Assembly: GCF_000255295.1 (NCBI RefSeq)
Contig: NC_017030.1
Span: 9,088,328 to 9,152,327, forward strand
From: Corallococcus coralloides DSM 2259
GTDB lineage: Bacteria; Myxococcota; Myxococcia; Myxococcales; Myxococcaceae
DNA: 64,000 nucleotides
Reading direction: 5' to 3'
In this document: piece by piece, positions 17,631-26,849 of the stretch
Numbering within the stretch: the first letter of the stretch is position 1
How the letters are laid out: every line of letters starts with the position of its first letter
Program-made: the position numbers and the translations under genes
The notes under the pieces: generated by a model
The model's input: only the letters and a program-made list of their open reading frames with translations
Told to the model about the DNA's origin: nothing
The model's database searches: none

Positions 17631-18284
17631 ATGCGCTGGATTGTCAGGGGACTGTGGCTGCTGGCCCTCGTGCTGGTGGGGACGGCGTGGCTGGTGGGCC
17701 GCGAGACGCAGGCGGCGCCGCGCGAGGCGGAGGGCGTGGCGGCGAAGGTGCGGACGGGGGACGTGGTGTTCCAGACGTCGGGATCACGCCAGTCGAAGGC
17801 CATCCAGGTGGCCACCCACAGCCCGCTGTCGCACGTGGGGCTGGTGGAGGTGACGCCGGAGGGGACATTCGTGGTGGAGGCGGTGCAGCCCGTGAAGCGC
17901 ACGCCGTTCGCGCAATGGAAGGCGCGCGGGGTGAAGGGGCGGCTTCTGGTGATGCGGCCGCAGGGGGTGGATGACGCGGCGAAGGCGCGGGCGGTGGAGG
18001 AGGCGAAGCGGCACCTGGGCAAGCCGTACGACGCGCTCTTCGGGTGGGGGGACGAGGCGATGTACTGCTCGGAGCTGGTGCGCAAGGCGTACGCGGCAGG
18101 CGCTGGCGTGGAGTACGGCAGGATGGAGCGGCTGGGCGACCTGGACGTCGCGGGGCTGCAGCGTGAAATCGCGGAGCGCTACCGCGGCCCGGTGCCGGTG
18201 GACCTGGAGCTGGTGACGCCCGCGAGCCTGGCGGCGGATGCCAGGCTCGCGGTCGTGTATTCGGATTTTCCGCGGGCGCCCTAG
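17631..18284 (+). CDS. YiiX-like papain-fold (NlpC/P60 superfamily) enzyme
   Basis: 217 aa. N-terminal signal/anchor helix (GLWLLALVLVGTAWLVG). It has the circularly permuted NlpC/P60 layout: His in SPLSHVGLVEV comes before the nucleophile Cys in EAMYCSELVRKAY. YiiX-family enzymes act on peptide or lipid-linked amide bonds in the envelope; the substrate here is unknown. The protein should face the periplasm. Its stop shares CTAG with the convergent sialidase-fold gene. Confidence 0.83.
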   Translation: MRWIVRGLWLLALVLVGTAWLVGRETQAAPREAEGVAAKVRTGDVVFQTSGSRQSKAIQVATHSPLSHVGLVEVTPEGTFVVEAVQPVKRTPFAQWKARGVKGRLLVMRPQGVDDAAKARAVEEAKRHLGKPYDALFGWGDEAMYCSELVRKAYAAGAGVEYGRMERLGDLDVAGLQREIAERYRGPVPVDLELVTPASLAADARLAVVYSDFPRAP

Positions 18285-20698
18285 CGCTTCACGCGCAGGA
18301 CCTGGAACCCCTTTCCTCCGGTTCCAAAGCCCTTCAGGTTGTCCGCTCGCACCACCAGGTCGCCATTGGACAGCACGCCCCAGACCTCCGCGCGGGCGAG
18401 GACGCCGCTGGTGGTCCGCTCGTAGCTCCGGGCCTCCGTCCACGTCACGCCGTCCGTGCTGGTGAAGAGCCGCGCGTAGAGGTCCGACGCGGGCTGCACG
18501 TCGCCCACGTCCGCCCTCGCCGTTCCCAAGATGAAGCCGCCTCCCGGCAGCGCCTCCAGCGAGTACGCCGGTCCCGGCAACGTCATCAGCGCGTCCACGC
18601 GTCCGCTCGCGTACACGCGCAGGAGCTTCGGGTGCTCGGGCTCATAGAGCGTGGACTGTCCCAGCAGCAGCTCTCCGCCCGACAACACCGTGCCCGTCAC
18701 CGCGTTGGCCGCGTAGCCGCCCATCACCTTCGTCCAGGCGCGGCCGCCGTCCGTCGAGCGCATCACCGCCGCCTGCGCGCTGCTGCTCCCGAACGTGGCC
18801 CACAGCACGCTGCGCGTCGTATCCGCGTACAGCGCCGTGCCGTGCCGGTGGTCCTGGAACGTCGCGCGCGGGGCCCACGTCGCTCCACCGTCCGTGCTCG
18901 CCCACAGCCGCAGCGGCGTGCTCCCGGACGTGAACGTCTGGTACTCCAGGAAGAACACCGTGCTGCCCAGCTCCGCGAAGCTCGCGGGCGACATCGCGCG
19001 GTAGTTCCCCAGCGAGGCCACGTCCGCCCATGTGCGCCCGCCATCCGTGGAGCGCTCCAGGTGGTAGCTGCCGCTGCGGCTCATCTGCGCCAGCAGCGTC
19101 CCGTCCTTGAGCGCCGCCATCACCCAGAACGACGCGCCGCCCACGCCCTGCCCTCGCGCGCTGAAGGTGCGCCCGCCATCCGTGCTCGCCAACAGCTTCG
19201 AACGGCTCCCGTCCAGCGCCAGCGCGTACACGGTGCCCGCGCCGTCCACGGCCAGCACCTCGTGCGTGGTGTTCGTGAACACCGGCTCCAGCGTCACCGG
19301 CCCCTGCGTCCCGGCATCCACCGGCGGCGTCCCCGCGTCCACGCCGCCATCCGAGGTGCCCGAGCCGGCATCCGGCGTCCCCGCGTCCACGCCGCCATCC
19401 GACGTGCCCGAGCCTCCGTCGCTCGCACCACCTCCGTCCGGCGTCCCCGAACCGGCATCCGGAACACCGCCGCCATCTGGCGTCCCGCCGTCCTGTCCGG
19501 AGCCGCCGCCTCCTTCCGGCTGGCGAGCCAGCGCCACGCGCATCACCCGTCCGCTGGAGTTCGCGTCCACCGCGTCGCCGTAGAAGCACGGCACCTCCGT
19601 GACGCCGTCCGGCAGCACGTCCAGGGTGCTCAGGTAGCCCTTGAAGCTCGTGCGCGAATCCAGCGTCACCGGGTCGCTGAACACGCCGTTGCGCAGCACC
19701 CGCACGCGGATCTCGTAATCCGTCGCCGTCTGGAAGTGATTGTAGAAGACATACAGCGCGTCCCCGATGCGCGTCACCGCGGGCTGCAGCGCCCAGTCCG
19801 GCGTCCCCTCCACCAGGATGCGCGAGCCGAACGACGTCCCGTCGAAGCGCCGGTAGTACAGCCGCTCCGTCTCATCCTTGTAGACCAGGTGGATGCCGCC
19901 CTTGCCGTCCTCCACCGCGCTCAGCGCCGCGCCGTGGTAGATGCCGTCGGAGAACGCGTCCCGCTGCGGCCCCCACGTGTCCAGCGGATCCGCGGCGTCA
20001 CGCACCCGCATCCGCGTGGGCTCGAAGCCGTCGTGCATGGCCCAGAAGAAGACGAGCTTGGACCCCACGCTCAAGAGCCGTCCCCCGCCCCGCTTCCGCG
20101 TGCGCCCCAGGTCCGGCTGCTTCTGGAAGCTCGCGCCGCCGTCGGTGGACACCGCCACCACCGCCGTGGCGCCGCCGTCCGGCTCCAGCCGGAACGCCTG
20201 CACCCACAGCCGCCCCTTTGAGTCCCGCGCCAGCAGCGCCCGCGAATACGCCGTCGAGCTGTCCGCGTTGAACACCCGCACCGCCGGCTCCGGCGTCCAG
20301 GTGTCTTGCGACGCGTCGTAGCGCCACCACTGGAAGTACACGTCGTGCCGCGACGACGCCGCCAGTGACGGGCCTTCGTACGCGTAGACCATCGCCACGT
20401 CGCGCCCCACCGCGACCAGCTCCGCCCGGTCGTGGTGCGACGCATCCGGCTGGATTTCCGCCAGCTTGGAGAAGCCCTGGAACCCGTCCTCGGAACGGAA
20501 CAGGTTCAGCCCCTCGCCCCCCGCCCCCTGCTGCTGGATGGCCAGGAGCCACGTGGGCGCATGCCCATTGCCTGTTTCAATCCGAACCGCGTGCCGATGC
20601 GCCGGCAGCGTCAGGGCATTGCCCCCGCCAGCCGGCACCATGGGCACTCCTCCCGCTGCCACCACCGTGGTCAGCAGGGCCCCCACCCAGGACATCAT
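18281..20698 (-). CDS. Secreted BNR/sialidase-fold protein
   Basis: 805 aa. Short signal peptide (MMSWVGALLTTVVAAGG), then two beta-propeller halves joined by a Gly/Asp/Pro linker (roughly residues 400-470). Asp-box motifs (S-x-D-x-G-x-x-W/F) recur: STDGGASF, STDGGRTF, STDGGRTW, STDGGATW, STDGGRAW. These mark a sialidase/BNR fold, but I do not see a sialidase Arg triad, so enzyme activity is not claimed; surface binding or sensing is as likely. ATG 20698 gives the signal peptide; longer in-frame starts add Arg-rich sequence unlikely to be translated. Confidence 0.78.
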   Translation of the reverse strand: MMSWVGALLTTVVAAGGVPMVPAGGGNALTLPAHRHAVRIETGNGHAPTWLLAIQQQGAGGEGLNLFRSEDGFQGFSKLAEIQPDASHHDRAELVAVGRDVAMVYAYEGPSLAASSRHDVYFQWWRYDASQDTWTPEPAVRVFNADSSTAYSRALLARDSKGRLWVQAFRLEPDGGATAVVAVSTDGGASFQKQPDLGRTRKRGGGRLLSVGSKLVFFWAMHDGFEPTRMRVRDAADPLDTWGPQRDAFSDGIYHGAALSAVEDGKGGIHLVYKDETERLYYRRFDGTSFGSRILVEGTPDWALQPAVTRIGDALYVFYNHFQTATDYEIRVRVLRNGVFSDPVTLDSRTSFKGYLSTLDVLPDGVTEVPCFYGDAVDANSSGRVMRVALARQPEGGGGSGQDGGTPDGGGVPDAGSGTPDGGGASDGGSGTSDGGVDAGTPDAGSGTSDGGVDAGTPPVDAGTQGPVTLEPVFTNTTHEVLAVDGAGTVYALALDGSRSKLLASTDGGRTFSARGQGVGGASFWVMAALKDGTLLAQMSRSGSYHLERSTDGGRTWADVASLGNYRAMSPASFAELGSTVFFLEYQTFTSGSTPLRLWASTDGGATWAPRATFQDHRHGTALYADTTRSVLWATFGSSSAQAAVMRSTDGGRAWTKVMGGYAANAVTGTVLSGGELLLGQSTLYEPEHPKLLRVYASGRVDALMTLPGPAYSLEALPGGGFILGTARADVGDVQPASDLYARLFTSTDGVTWTEARSYERTTSGVLARAEVWGVLSNGDLVVRADNLKGFGTGGKGFQVLRVKR
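19326..19413. repeat. 48-bp direct repeat in protein linker
   Basis: Two near-identical 48-bp copies beginning GGCGTCCCCG (19326 and 19374) encode a 16-residue unit of the GTPDAGSGTSDGGVDA kind between the two propellers. Such repeats can expand or contract by slippage. Confidence 0.75.
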
Positions 20699-20870
20699 GT
20701 GATTGTGCGCCCCCTGTCGTATCCCCGCCCGAAAGGTAGGGACGGCAGACCCGGGAGCAATCCGGCGGAGGCGGACCCGGAGGGCCCGGCCTTCTCCACG
20801 CGGACAGGTGAACACACCCACCGCGCGACGCCCCCGGGATTGTTGGGAGCGTCGCGTCGGCGCCCTGCGA

Positions 20871-21650
20871 CTACTTCGCCTTGCGGCGGCGCGGGGCGGC
20901 GGTGCCCGCGTCGGTGGTCGTGCCCGCGTCCGTGCTCTCGAGCGTGCCCGCGTCACCGGCGGTGCCGGCGTCCGGCGGCGTGGCCGTGGTGACGGCCGGG
21001 GGCGGGTTCACCAGCTTCAGCGAGGTGAGGAACGTGTCCGCCGTGGTGTTGGGGTGGTTGGGGTTGTAGATGACCAGCAGCGTGTACAGGCGCGGCCCCA
21101 CCAGGAAGTTGCGCGCCTTGATCTCCCCGACCACCGGCGAGCTGACCGTGTAGGCCTTGCCGGGGTAGCCATCCAGGGTGACGTCCGACTCTTCCTTGAT
21201 GGTGCCCTGGACCTGCTTCACCAGGCCGTCCTTGCCCTCGTTCAGCAGGGCCTCCGGGGGACGGCTCGCCACCAGCCGCTCCGGGTAGTCCGCGGTGCTG
21301 ACGGAGTAGATGGTGCCGTCCTCGGTGCGCGAGGAGAAGGCCGCGGTGTTCACCGTGTTGGCGCCCAGCGGGACCTGCTTGCGCTCCACCTGGGGCTCCG
21401 TCGGCATGCCGATGGAGAAGCCTTCCGTGGCCTCGTAGGGCTTGAAGGCCGGGGCCGGGGCACCCGTCGCGGTGCCGCCCGCCTCGCCCGGAACGGGCTC
21501 GTTGGGCACGTCCTCGATGGTGGAGGTAGCCGAAGGACCCCCGGTGCCGCCCGAGGAGGAGCCGTCGGTCTTCTGCTGGTTGGCGCACGCGCCGGCGATG
21601 AGCGCGAGCGTGGTGAGCGAGGCAAGGAGGAGGCGGGACAACGGGCGCAT
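20871..21650 (-). CDS. Hypothetical lipoprotein, 259 aa
   Basis: Lipoprotein signal with lipobox LIAGACAN. A disordered Gly/Ser linker precedes one alpha/beta domain of ~150 residues (YEATEGFSIGMPTEPQVERK..., DGYPGKAYTVSSP..., RLYTLLVIYNPNH), followed by a TPPDAGTAGDAG tail and a basic PRRRKAK end. The domain resembles the PsbP-like or DUF1795 outline, but I am not sure. ATG 21650 is chosen as the start of the signal peptide. Confidence 0.7.
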   Translation of the reverse strand: MRPLSRLLLASLTTLALIAGACANQQKTDGSSSGGTGGPSATSTIEDVPNEPVPGEAGGTATGAPAPAFKPYEATEGFSIGMPTEPQVERKQVPLGANTVNTAAFSSRTEDGTIYSVSTADYPERLVASRPPEALLNEGKDGLVKQVQGTIKEESDVTLDGYPGKAYTVSSPVVGEIKARNFLVGPRLYTLLVIYNPNHPNTTADTFLTSLKLVNPPPAVTTATPPDAGTAGDAGTLESTDAGTTTDAGTAAPRRRKAK

Positions 21651-21767
21651 GGGCACGCTTCCTGAGAGGGAAGTGGAAGAAAACAGACTGTCTTGTCGGA
21701 CGGTAGACGAAGTCCTCCGCCGCTGACTACCCGAGTTTCGACGCGGCGCGAGCAACTTGCCCAAGCC

Positions 21768-21793
21768 CCGCCCCCGAAAGCGTCCGGGGGCGG
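21768..21793 (-). terminator. Hairpin after liv operon
   Basis: A perfect 9-bp stem (CCGCCCCCG / CGGGGGCGG) with an 8-nt loop, about 40 nt past the livF stop and before the next leftward gene. It lacks a T run. Confidence 0.5.
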
Positions 21794-21831
21794 ACAACGC
21801 GCACCAGGGTCGGAAAATCGGCGCCGGAGGG

Positions 21832-22584
21832 CTATTCGCCCAGGTACGCGCGCCGCACCTCGGCGCTGTCCAGCAGCGCCTTGCCGGGGCCGGCCATCAC
21901 CACCTCGCCCGTCTCCAGCACGTAGCCGTAGTGGGCGGCGTTGAGGGCCAGGTGCGCGTTCTGCTCCACCAGGAGCACGCTGACGCCGGTGGCGTTCACC
22001 TCGCGCAGCGTGCGGAAGATGGTCTCCGTCACCTGCGGCGCCAGGCCCAGGGACGGCTCGTCCAAAAGCAGCAGCTGCGGCTTGCTGAGCAGCGCCCGGG
22101 CGATGGCCAGCATCTGCTGCTCGCCGCCGGACAGCGTGCCCGCCAGCTGCTTCTGGCGCTCGCGCAGCACCGGGAACAGGCTGAAGCCCTTGTCCATGTC
22201 CAGGCGCACCTGGGCGGTGTCCTTGCGCAGGTACGCGCCCAGCTCCAGGTTCTCGGTCACGGTGAGGTTGGGGAAGATGCCCCGGCCCTCTGGCGCGTGC
22301 GCCATGCCGCGCGGCACCAGCTGGTGCGCCTTGAGGCCGGTGATGTCCTTGCCCGCCAGCGTGATGCGCCCCGCGGTCGGCTTGAGCATGCCGCTCACCG
22401 CGCGCAGGGTGCTCGTCTTGCCCGCGCCGTTGGCGCCGATGAGGGCCACCATCTCGCCCTTGCCCACCGTCAGGGACACGCCCCGCAGCGCCTGGATGGC
22501 GCCGTAGCGGACCTGGATGCCCTCCACCGACAGGAGCGGCTCGAACGCGCGCCGCTCGCCCAGCACCTTCACCGGCTCGCTCAC
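21832..22584 (-). CDS. livF: Branched-chain amino acid ABC ATPase LivF
   Basis: 250 aa, second ATP-binding subunit of the high-affinity Leu/Ile/Val importer. Walker A GANGAGKT (50-57), LSGGE signature (151-155), Walker B LLLLDEP (171-177), and the LivF-typical APEGRGIFPNLTV and LVEQN(A) segments. The start overlaps the livG stop by 4 nt. Last gene of the operon. Confidence 0.95.
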   Translation of the reverse strand: MSEPVKVLGERRAFEPLLSVEGIQVRYGAIQALRGVSLTVGKGEMVALIGANGAGKTSTLRAVSGMLKPTAGRITLAGKDITGLKAHQLVPRGMAHAPEGRGIFPNLTVTENLELGAYLRKDTAQVRLDMDKGFSLFPVLRERQKQLAGTLSGGEQQMLAIARALLSKPQLLLLDEPSLGLAPQVTETIFRTLREVNATGVSVLLVEQNAHLALNAAHYGYVLETGEVVMAGPGKALLDSAEVRRAYLGE

Positions 22585-23468
22585 GCCGCGCCTCCGTGGG
22601 ACTCCAGGTAACTGTCGCCCAGGTACGCCTCGATGACCTTGCGGTCGCTTCTCACCTCCGCCGGGGCGCCGCGGGCAATGGTCTCTCCGTGGTCCAGCAC
22701 GGTGATGCGCTCGCAGATGCCCATCACCAGCTTCATGTCGTGCTCGATGACCAGCACCCCCAGCGAGAACTCGTCGCGCAGCCGGCGGATGAGCACCATC
22801 AGGTCCGCCTTCTCACGCGTGTTCATGCCCGCCGCGGGCTCGTCCAACAGCAGCACCTTGGGGCGGGTGCCCAGCGCGCGGGCGATCTCCAGCCGGCGCT
22901 GCTCGCCGTAAGGAAGGTTCTTCGCCTCTTCATCGCGGCGATGCGACAGGCCCATGACCTCCAGGAGGTGCTCCGCCTGGCGCGTCAGCTCGCGCTCCTC
23001 GGCCTGGAAGCCGGGGGTGAGCAGCAGCGCGCGCCACCAGTCGCGGTAGTTGCGCATCGCCGTGCCCGCCTTGGCCAGGGGGCCCATGATCACCGGGTGC
23101 AGGGCGCCTTGAGCGCGGCAGGCCACCTTCACGTTGTCCAGCGCGGTCAGGGCGCGGAACAGGCGGATGTTCTGGAACGTGCGCGCCAGGCCCAGGTGGT
23201 TGATCTGATGCGGCACCCAGCCGTTCACCCGCTGCCCGGCCACGCGCACCTCGCCCTCGGTGGGCTGGTACACGCCGGTGAGCACGTTGAACGCGGTGGA
23301 CTTGCCCGCGCCGTTGGGACCGATGAGGCCCAAGAGGTCGCCCTGGCGCACGGTGAGGTTGAAGTCCGTGAGGGCCTTGAGGCCCCCGAAGCGGATGCTC
23401 ACGCCGGACGCCTGGAGCAGCGCGTCTCCAGTGCCCGAGGCGGAGACAGGGGTCACGGCGGCGCTCAT
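22581..23468 (-). CDS. livG: Branched-chain amino acid ABC ATPase LivG
   Basis: 295 aa. Walker A GPNGAGKS (50-57), the LivG-type ARTFQNIRLF segment, degenerate signature LPYGEQRRLEIARAL, Walker B VLLLDEPAAGMN, and LVIEHDMKLVM. The ATG overlaps the livM stop (ATGA). LivG and LivF form the ATPase heterodimer of the transporter. A 20-residue N-terminal extension precedes the domain. Confidence 0.95.
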   Translation of the reverse strand: MSAAVTPVSASGTGDALLQASGVSIRFGGLKALTDFNLTVRQGDLLGLIGPNGAGKSTAFNVLTGVYQPTEGEVRVAGQRVNGWVPHQINHLGLARTFQNIRLFRALTALDNVKVACRAQGALHPVIMGPLAKAGTAMRNYRDWWRALLLTPGFQAEERELTRQAEHLLEVMGLSHRRDEEAKNLPYGEQRRLEIARALGTRPKVLLLDEPAAGMNTREKADLMVLIRRLRDEFSLGVLVIEHDMKLVMGICERITVLDHGETIARGAPAEVRSDRKVIEAYLGDSYLESHGGAA

Positions 23469-24535
23469 GTCAGCCCCTTCTTCTTCCGGGGAAGCCACCG
23501 GGGCAGCACGTCCCAGAGCTCCTTCGTGCCGAACAGGCCCTGCGGCCGCGCCAGCATCAGCACGACCAGCAGGATGCCGTACACGGGCATGCGGATCTGA
23601 TCCACCTTCTGCGCCAGGCTGCCCCCCGCGCCCAGCGCGCCGAACAGCGAGCGCAGGCCTTCGGGCAGCAGCGTGAGGAAGATGGCCGCGACGATGGCGC
23701 CCGTGCTGGAGCCCAGGCCGCCCAGCACCACCATGACGACGATCTCCATGGACTTCACGAAGGTGAACGAGCCCGGGTTGATGATGGGCACGAAGTGCGC
23801 GAACAGGCCGCCGGCGATGCCCGCGAAGAACGACGAGATGACGAACGCGCGGACCTTGTAGCCGGTGGTGTCCACGCCCATGGCCTCGGCGGCCACCTCG
23901 TCCTCGCGGATGGCCCACAGGCTGCGGCCGTGGCTGGAGCCCGCGATTCGCCGGGCCACCAGCACCACCAGGAAGACCCAGAAGTACACCATGGCCACGC
24001 TGGAGTACTGCGGGATGCCGGACAGGCCCAGCGCGCGGCCAAAGGCCTCCGTGTTCTGCACCACCACGCGGATGATTTCGCCAAAGCCCAGCGTCACGAT
24101 GGCCAGGTAGTCCCCGCGAAGCCGCAAGGACGGCAGGCCCACCAGGAAGCCGCACAGCGCCGCGCAGGTGCCGCCCGCGAGCAGCGCCACGGTGAAGAGC
24201 ACCTGGTCGCTGGCGGCCACCGGCAGGAAGGACAGCGCCACCTCCTTGAGCTCCAGGGACGTGACGCCCGCGATGTACGCGCCCACGGCCATGAAGCCCG
24301 CGTGGCCAATGGAGAACTGGCCCGTCATGCCGTTCACGATGTTGAGGCTCACCGCGAGGATGATGTTCACCCCCACCACGGACAGCAGGTACGTGGCGAA
24401 AGGCGAGGTGTTCAGCAGCACATCCGCCAGGACCACCAGCGGCACCGCGATGAGCACGGGCAGGATGCCGCGCAGGGCCGGGGGAACGCGGCCCGCGGTT
24501 TCGTCCGACAACGTCGTCGCGCCAGGGATGGCCAT
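23465..24535 (-). CDS. livM: Branched-chain amino acid ABC permease LivM
   Basis: 356 aa inner-membrane protein with about nine hydrophobic helices. Diagnostic LivM segments are clear: LSLNIVNGMTGQFSIGHAGFM, LPSLRLRGDYLAIVTLGFGEI, the ATPase-docking loop REDEVAAEAMGVDTTGYK, and a C-terminal LARPQGLFG. The start overlaps the livH stop by one base (TGATG). Confidence 0.95.
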   Translation of the reverse strand: MAIPGATTLSDETAGRVPPALRGILPVLIAVPLVVLADVLLNTSPFATYLLSVVGVNIILAVSLNIVNGMTGQFSIGHAGFMAVGAYIAGVTSLELKEVALSFLPVAASDQVLFTVALLAGGTCAALCGFLVGLPSLRLRGDYLAIVTLGFGEIIRVVVQNTEAFGRALGLSGIPQYSSVAMVYFWVFLVVLVARRIAGSSHGRSLWAIREDEVAAEAMGVDTTGYKVRAFVISSFFAGIAGGLFAHFVPIINPGSFTFVKSMEIVVMVVLGGLGSSTGAIVAAIFLTLLPEGLRSLFGALGAGGSLAQKVDQIRMPVYGILLVVLMLARPQGLFGTKELWDVLPRWLPRKKKGLT

Positions 24536-25455
24536 CAGACCTTCTCCGCCGCGACCCGGCCGAACAGACCGCCCGGCTTCACCAACAGCACCAGGATGAG
24601 GAAGCCGAAGGCCACCGCGTCACGCCAGGTGCTGGCCGCGTAGCCCACCACGAACTCCTCCACCAATCCCAACAGCAGCGCGCCCACCACGGCGCCCGGC
24701 ACGTTGCCGATGCCGCCGATGACCGCCGCCACGAAGGCCTTGAGGCCCACGTACAGGCCCATGAGCGGGCTCACGGACGTGTCCTTGATGGCGTAGAGCA
24801 GGCCCGCGCCCGCCGCCAGCGCGCTGGAGAGCATGAACGTCAGCGCGATGATGCGGTCGGTGGGGATGCCCATCAGCGCCGCGGTGCGGTGGTCGAAGGA
24901 CACCGCGCGCATCGCCTTGCCGAAGCGGGTCCGGTACACGAGGAACTGGAGCGCGGCCATCAGCGCCACGGCGATGAGGAAGCTGATGACCTGCCAGTTC
25001 CACACCACCACGTCGCGGTCCCCGATGATGAACCACTCGCTGGGGACGATGACCTCCGGGAAGGCCCGGGGAGACGCGCCCGGCAGGAAGCCGATGTCCA
25101 GCTGGAAGCCGTACGACAGCGCGAACGAGATGCCGATGGCGGTGATGAGCGCGGTGAGGCGCGGCTTCTCACGCAGGGGCCGGTAGGCGAAGCGCTCGAT
25201 GAGGAAGCCGAGCAGCGCGCACCCCACCATGGCCACCGCGAAGATGAGGACCACGCCCCACATGGAGCGCTGCGCCTGCCGCCCGAGGGCGAAGGCGGTC
25301 GCGTAGCCCATGTAGACGCCGACCATCATCACGTCGCCGTGGGCGAAGTTAATGAGCTTGAGGACGCCGTACACCATCGTGTAGCCCAGCGCGACCAGGG
25401 CGTAGATGGTGCCGGCGGCCAGACCGTTGATGAGGTGCTGGATGAGCTGCGACAT
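24535..25455 (-). CDS. livH: Branched-chain amino acid ABC permease LivH
   Basis: 306 aa inner-membrane protein, about eight helices. Opens with the conserved HLINGLAAGTIYALVALGYT and GVLKLINFAHGD, and has the docking loop GKAMRAVSFDHRTAALMGI. Ends in LVKPGGLFG, as usual for LivH. It pairs with LivM to form the channel. Confidence 0.95.
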   Translation of the reverse strand: MSQLIQHLINGLAAGTIYALVALGYTMVYGVLKLINFAHGDVMMVGVYMGYATAFALGRQAQRSMWGVVLIFAVAMVGCALLGFLIERFAYRPLREKPRLTALITAIGISFALSYGFQLDIGFLPGASPRAFPEVIVPSEWFIIGDRDVVVWNWQVISFLIAVALMAALQFLVYRTRFGKAMRAVSFDHRTAALMGIPTDRIIALTFMLSSALAAGAGLLYAIKDTSVSPLMGLYVGLKAFVAAVIGGIGNVPGAVVGALLLGLVEEFVVGYAASTWRDAVAFGFLILVLLVKPGGLFGRVAAEKV

Positions 25456-25476
25456 GTGCCGGGGTGGGCCCTGGGG

Positions 25477-26688
25477 TTAAGGCGAGATGGTGGTGACGTA
25501 GGTGGACTTGCCGTCCTGGACCTTCAGCACCACGGCGGACTTCACCGCGTTGCGCTTCGCATCCAGCGTGATGTTGCCCGCCACGCCGGGGAAGTCCTTC
25601 GTCTTCGCGATGGCCGCGCGCACCGCGGGGCCGCTGGTGTCCGGGGCGTTCTTGAGCGCCTCGATGGCGACGCGCGCGGCGTCGTAGCCCAGCGCCGCGA
25701 GCGCGTCCGGCACCGCGCCGTTGTTGTCCGCCTTGTAGTCCGCGATGAACTTCTTCACGCGCTCGTCCGGGTTGTCCGGCGAGTAGTGGTTGGAGAAGTA
25801 GCTGCCTTCAATGGCGCTGCCGCCCAGCTCGAAGAGCTTCTCGGAGTCCCAGCCGTCGCCGCCCATCAGCGGCACCTTCAGGCCCAGCTCGCGCGCCTGG
25901 CGGGCGATGATGCCCACCTCGCTGTAGTAGCCGGGCACGTAGATGCCCTCCGGCTGCGTCTTCTTGATGGCGGTCAGCTGCGCGCGGTAGTCCGTGTCGC
26001 CCTGGCTGTAGCTCTCCGTGGCCGTAATCTTGCCGCCCAGCTCCGCGAACTTCTGGCGGAAGACCTCGGTGAGGCCAATGGAGTAGGCGCTCTTGTTGTC
26101 CTGGAGCACCGCGACCTTGTTGAGCTTGAGGTTCTCCCGCGCGAACTTCGCCATCACGAAGCCCTGGAACGGGTCGATGAAGCAGACGCGGAAGATGTTT
26201 TCGCCCTTCTCCGTCACGGAGGGGTTGGTGGACGACGGGGTGATCATGGGCACGCCGGCCGCCTGGGCCTTCTCCGCCATGGCCAGGGAGCTGGAGGACG
26301 CCACCTCGCCCAGGATGAGCACCACCTTGTCCTGGGTGATGAGGCGGGTGACGGCCTGCGCGGCCTCCTCCGGCTTGCTCTGGTCGTCGTACACGCGCAC
26401 GACCAGCTTCTTGCCCTTCACGCCGCCGGCCGCGTTGGCTTCCTTCACGGCCAGCGCGATGCCGTTGCGGGTGGAGATGCCGAACGTCGCCTGGCCGCCC
26501 GTCAGCGCGCCCACTTCGCCCAGCACGATGACGTCATCACCGGCCGGGGGCGCACCGCCGCCCTGCGCGGTGGCCGGGGCCTGCGCCGCGGGGGCGCCTC
26601 CCGCCTCTCCCGTGGGCTGCGTCTTCTTCTCGCAGGCGGCCGCCAGGACGGCGAGCGCGGCGAGGAGCATCGGGGCAAGTCGTCGCAT
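25477..26688 (-). CDS. livJ: Branched-chain amino acid-binding lipoprotein (LivJ/LivK type)
   Basis: 403 aa. Lipoprotein signal with lipobox LAAACEK, a Gly/Ala/Pro linker, then the type 1 periplasmic-binding fold: GEVGALTGGQATFG, GVKGKKLVVRVYDDQS, VLILGEVASSSSLAMAE, MITPSSTNPSVT. Captures Leu/Ile/Val or related ligands for LivHMGF. Lipid anchoring replaces the soluble form known in E. coli. ATG 26688 has GGAGGAAG upstream; first gene of the operon, with a readable promoter. Confidence 0.93.
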   Translation of the reverse strand: MRRLAPMLLAALAVLAAACEKKTQPTGEAGGAPAAQAPATAQGGGAPPAGDDVIVLGEVGALTGGQATFGISTRNGIALAVKEANAAGGVKGKKLVVRVYDDQSKPEEAAQAVTRLITQDKVVLILGEVASSSSLAMAEKAQAAGVPMITPSSTNPSVTEKGENIFRVCFIDPFQGFVMAKFARENLKLNKVAVLQDNKSAYSIGLTEVFRQKFAELGGKITATESYSQGDTDYRAQLTAIKKTQPEGIYVPGYYSEVGIIARQARELGLKVPLMGGDGWDSEKLFELGGSAIEGSYFSNHYSPDNPDERVKKFIADYKADNNGAVPDALAALGYDAARVAIEALKNAPDTSGPAVRAAIAKTKDFPGVAGNITLDAKRNAVKSAVVLKVQDGKSTYVTTISP

Positions 26689-26730
26689 GCGGGGGCTTCC
26701 TCCGGGGGAGATGACGGGCAAAGCCCCGGT

Positions 26731-26759
26731 TTTCTAGGGGAGCCCTCCCCATGGGTCAA
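26731..26759 (-). promoter_or_regulatory. Sigma70-type promoter of liv operon with dyad in spacer
   Basis: Reading leftward: TTGACC (26759-26754), a 17-bp spacer, and TAGAAA (26736-26731). The transcription start would fall near 26724, leaving a ~35-nt leader to the livJ ATG. The spacer carries an inverted repeat, GGGGAG/CTCCCC (26737-26750), which could be a repressor site. Confidence 0.6.
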
Positions 26760-26849
26760 GCGCACAGCTTGGCTCCGGAGTCCCGCCAACATCCCGGAAC
26801 ATCGCTGTCGCCAGCCCCTGCCCCGACCATGAGTGCGCGCCCTGCCCGC

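Noticed and set aside
19326-19413. CRISPR-like direct repeats
   Set aside because: The repeats are in-frame within a protein linker, only two copies, and there are no spacers or cas genes. The 39-bp repeat in the cheA linker is rejected for the same reason.
18281-20956. An 86-residue N-terminal extension of the propeller protein
   Set aside because: The upstream codons are Arg/Pro-rich and a good signal peptide starts at 20698.
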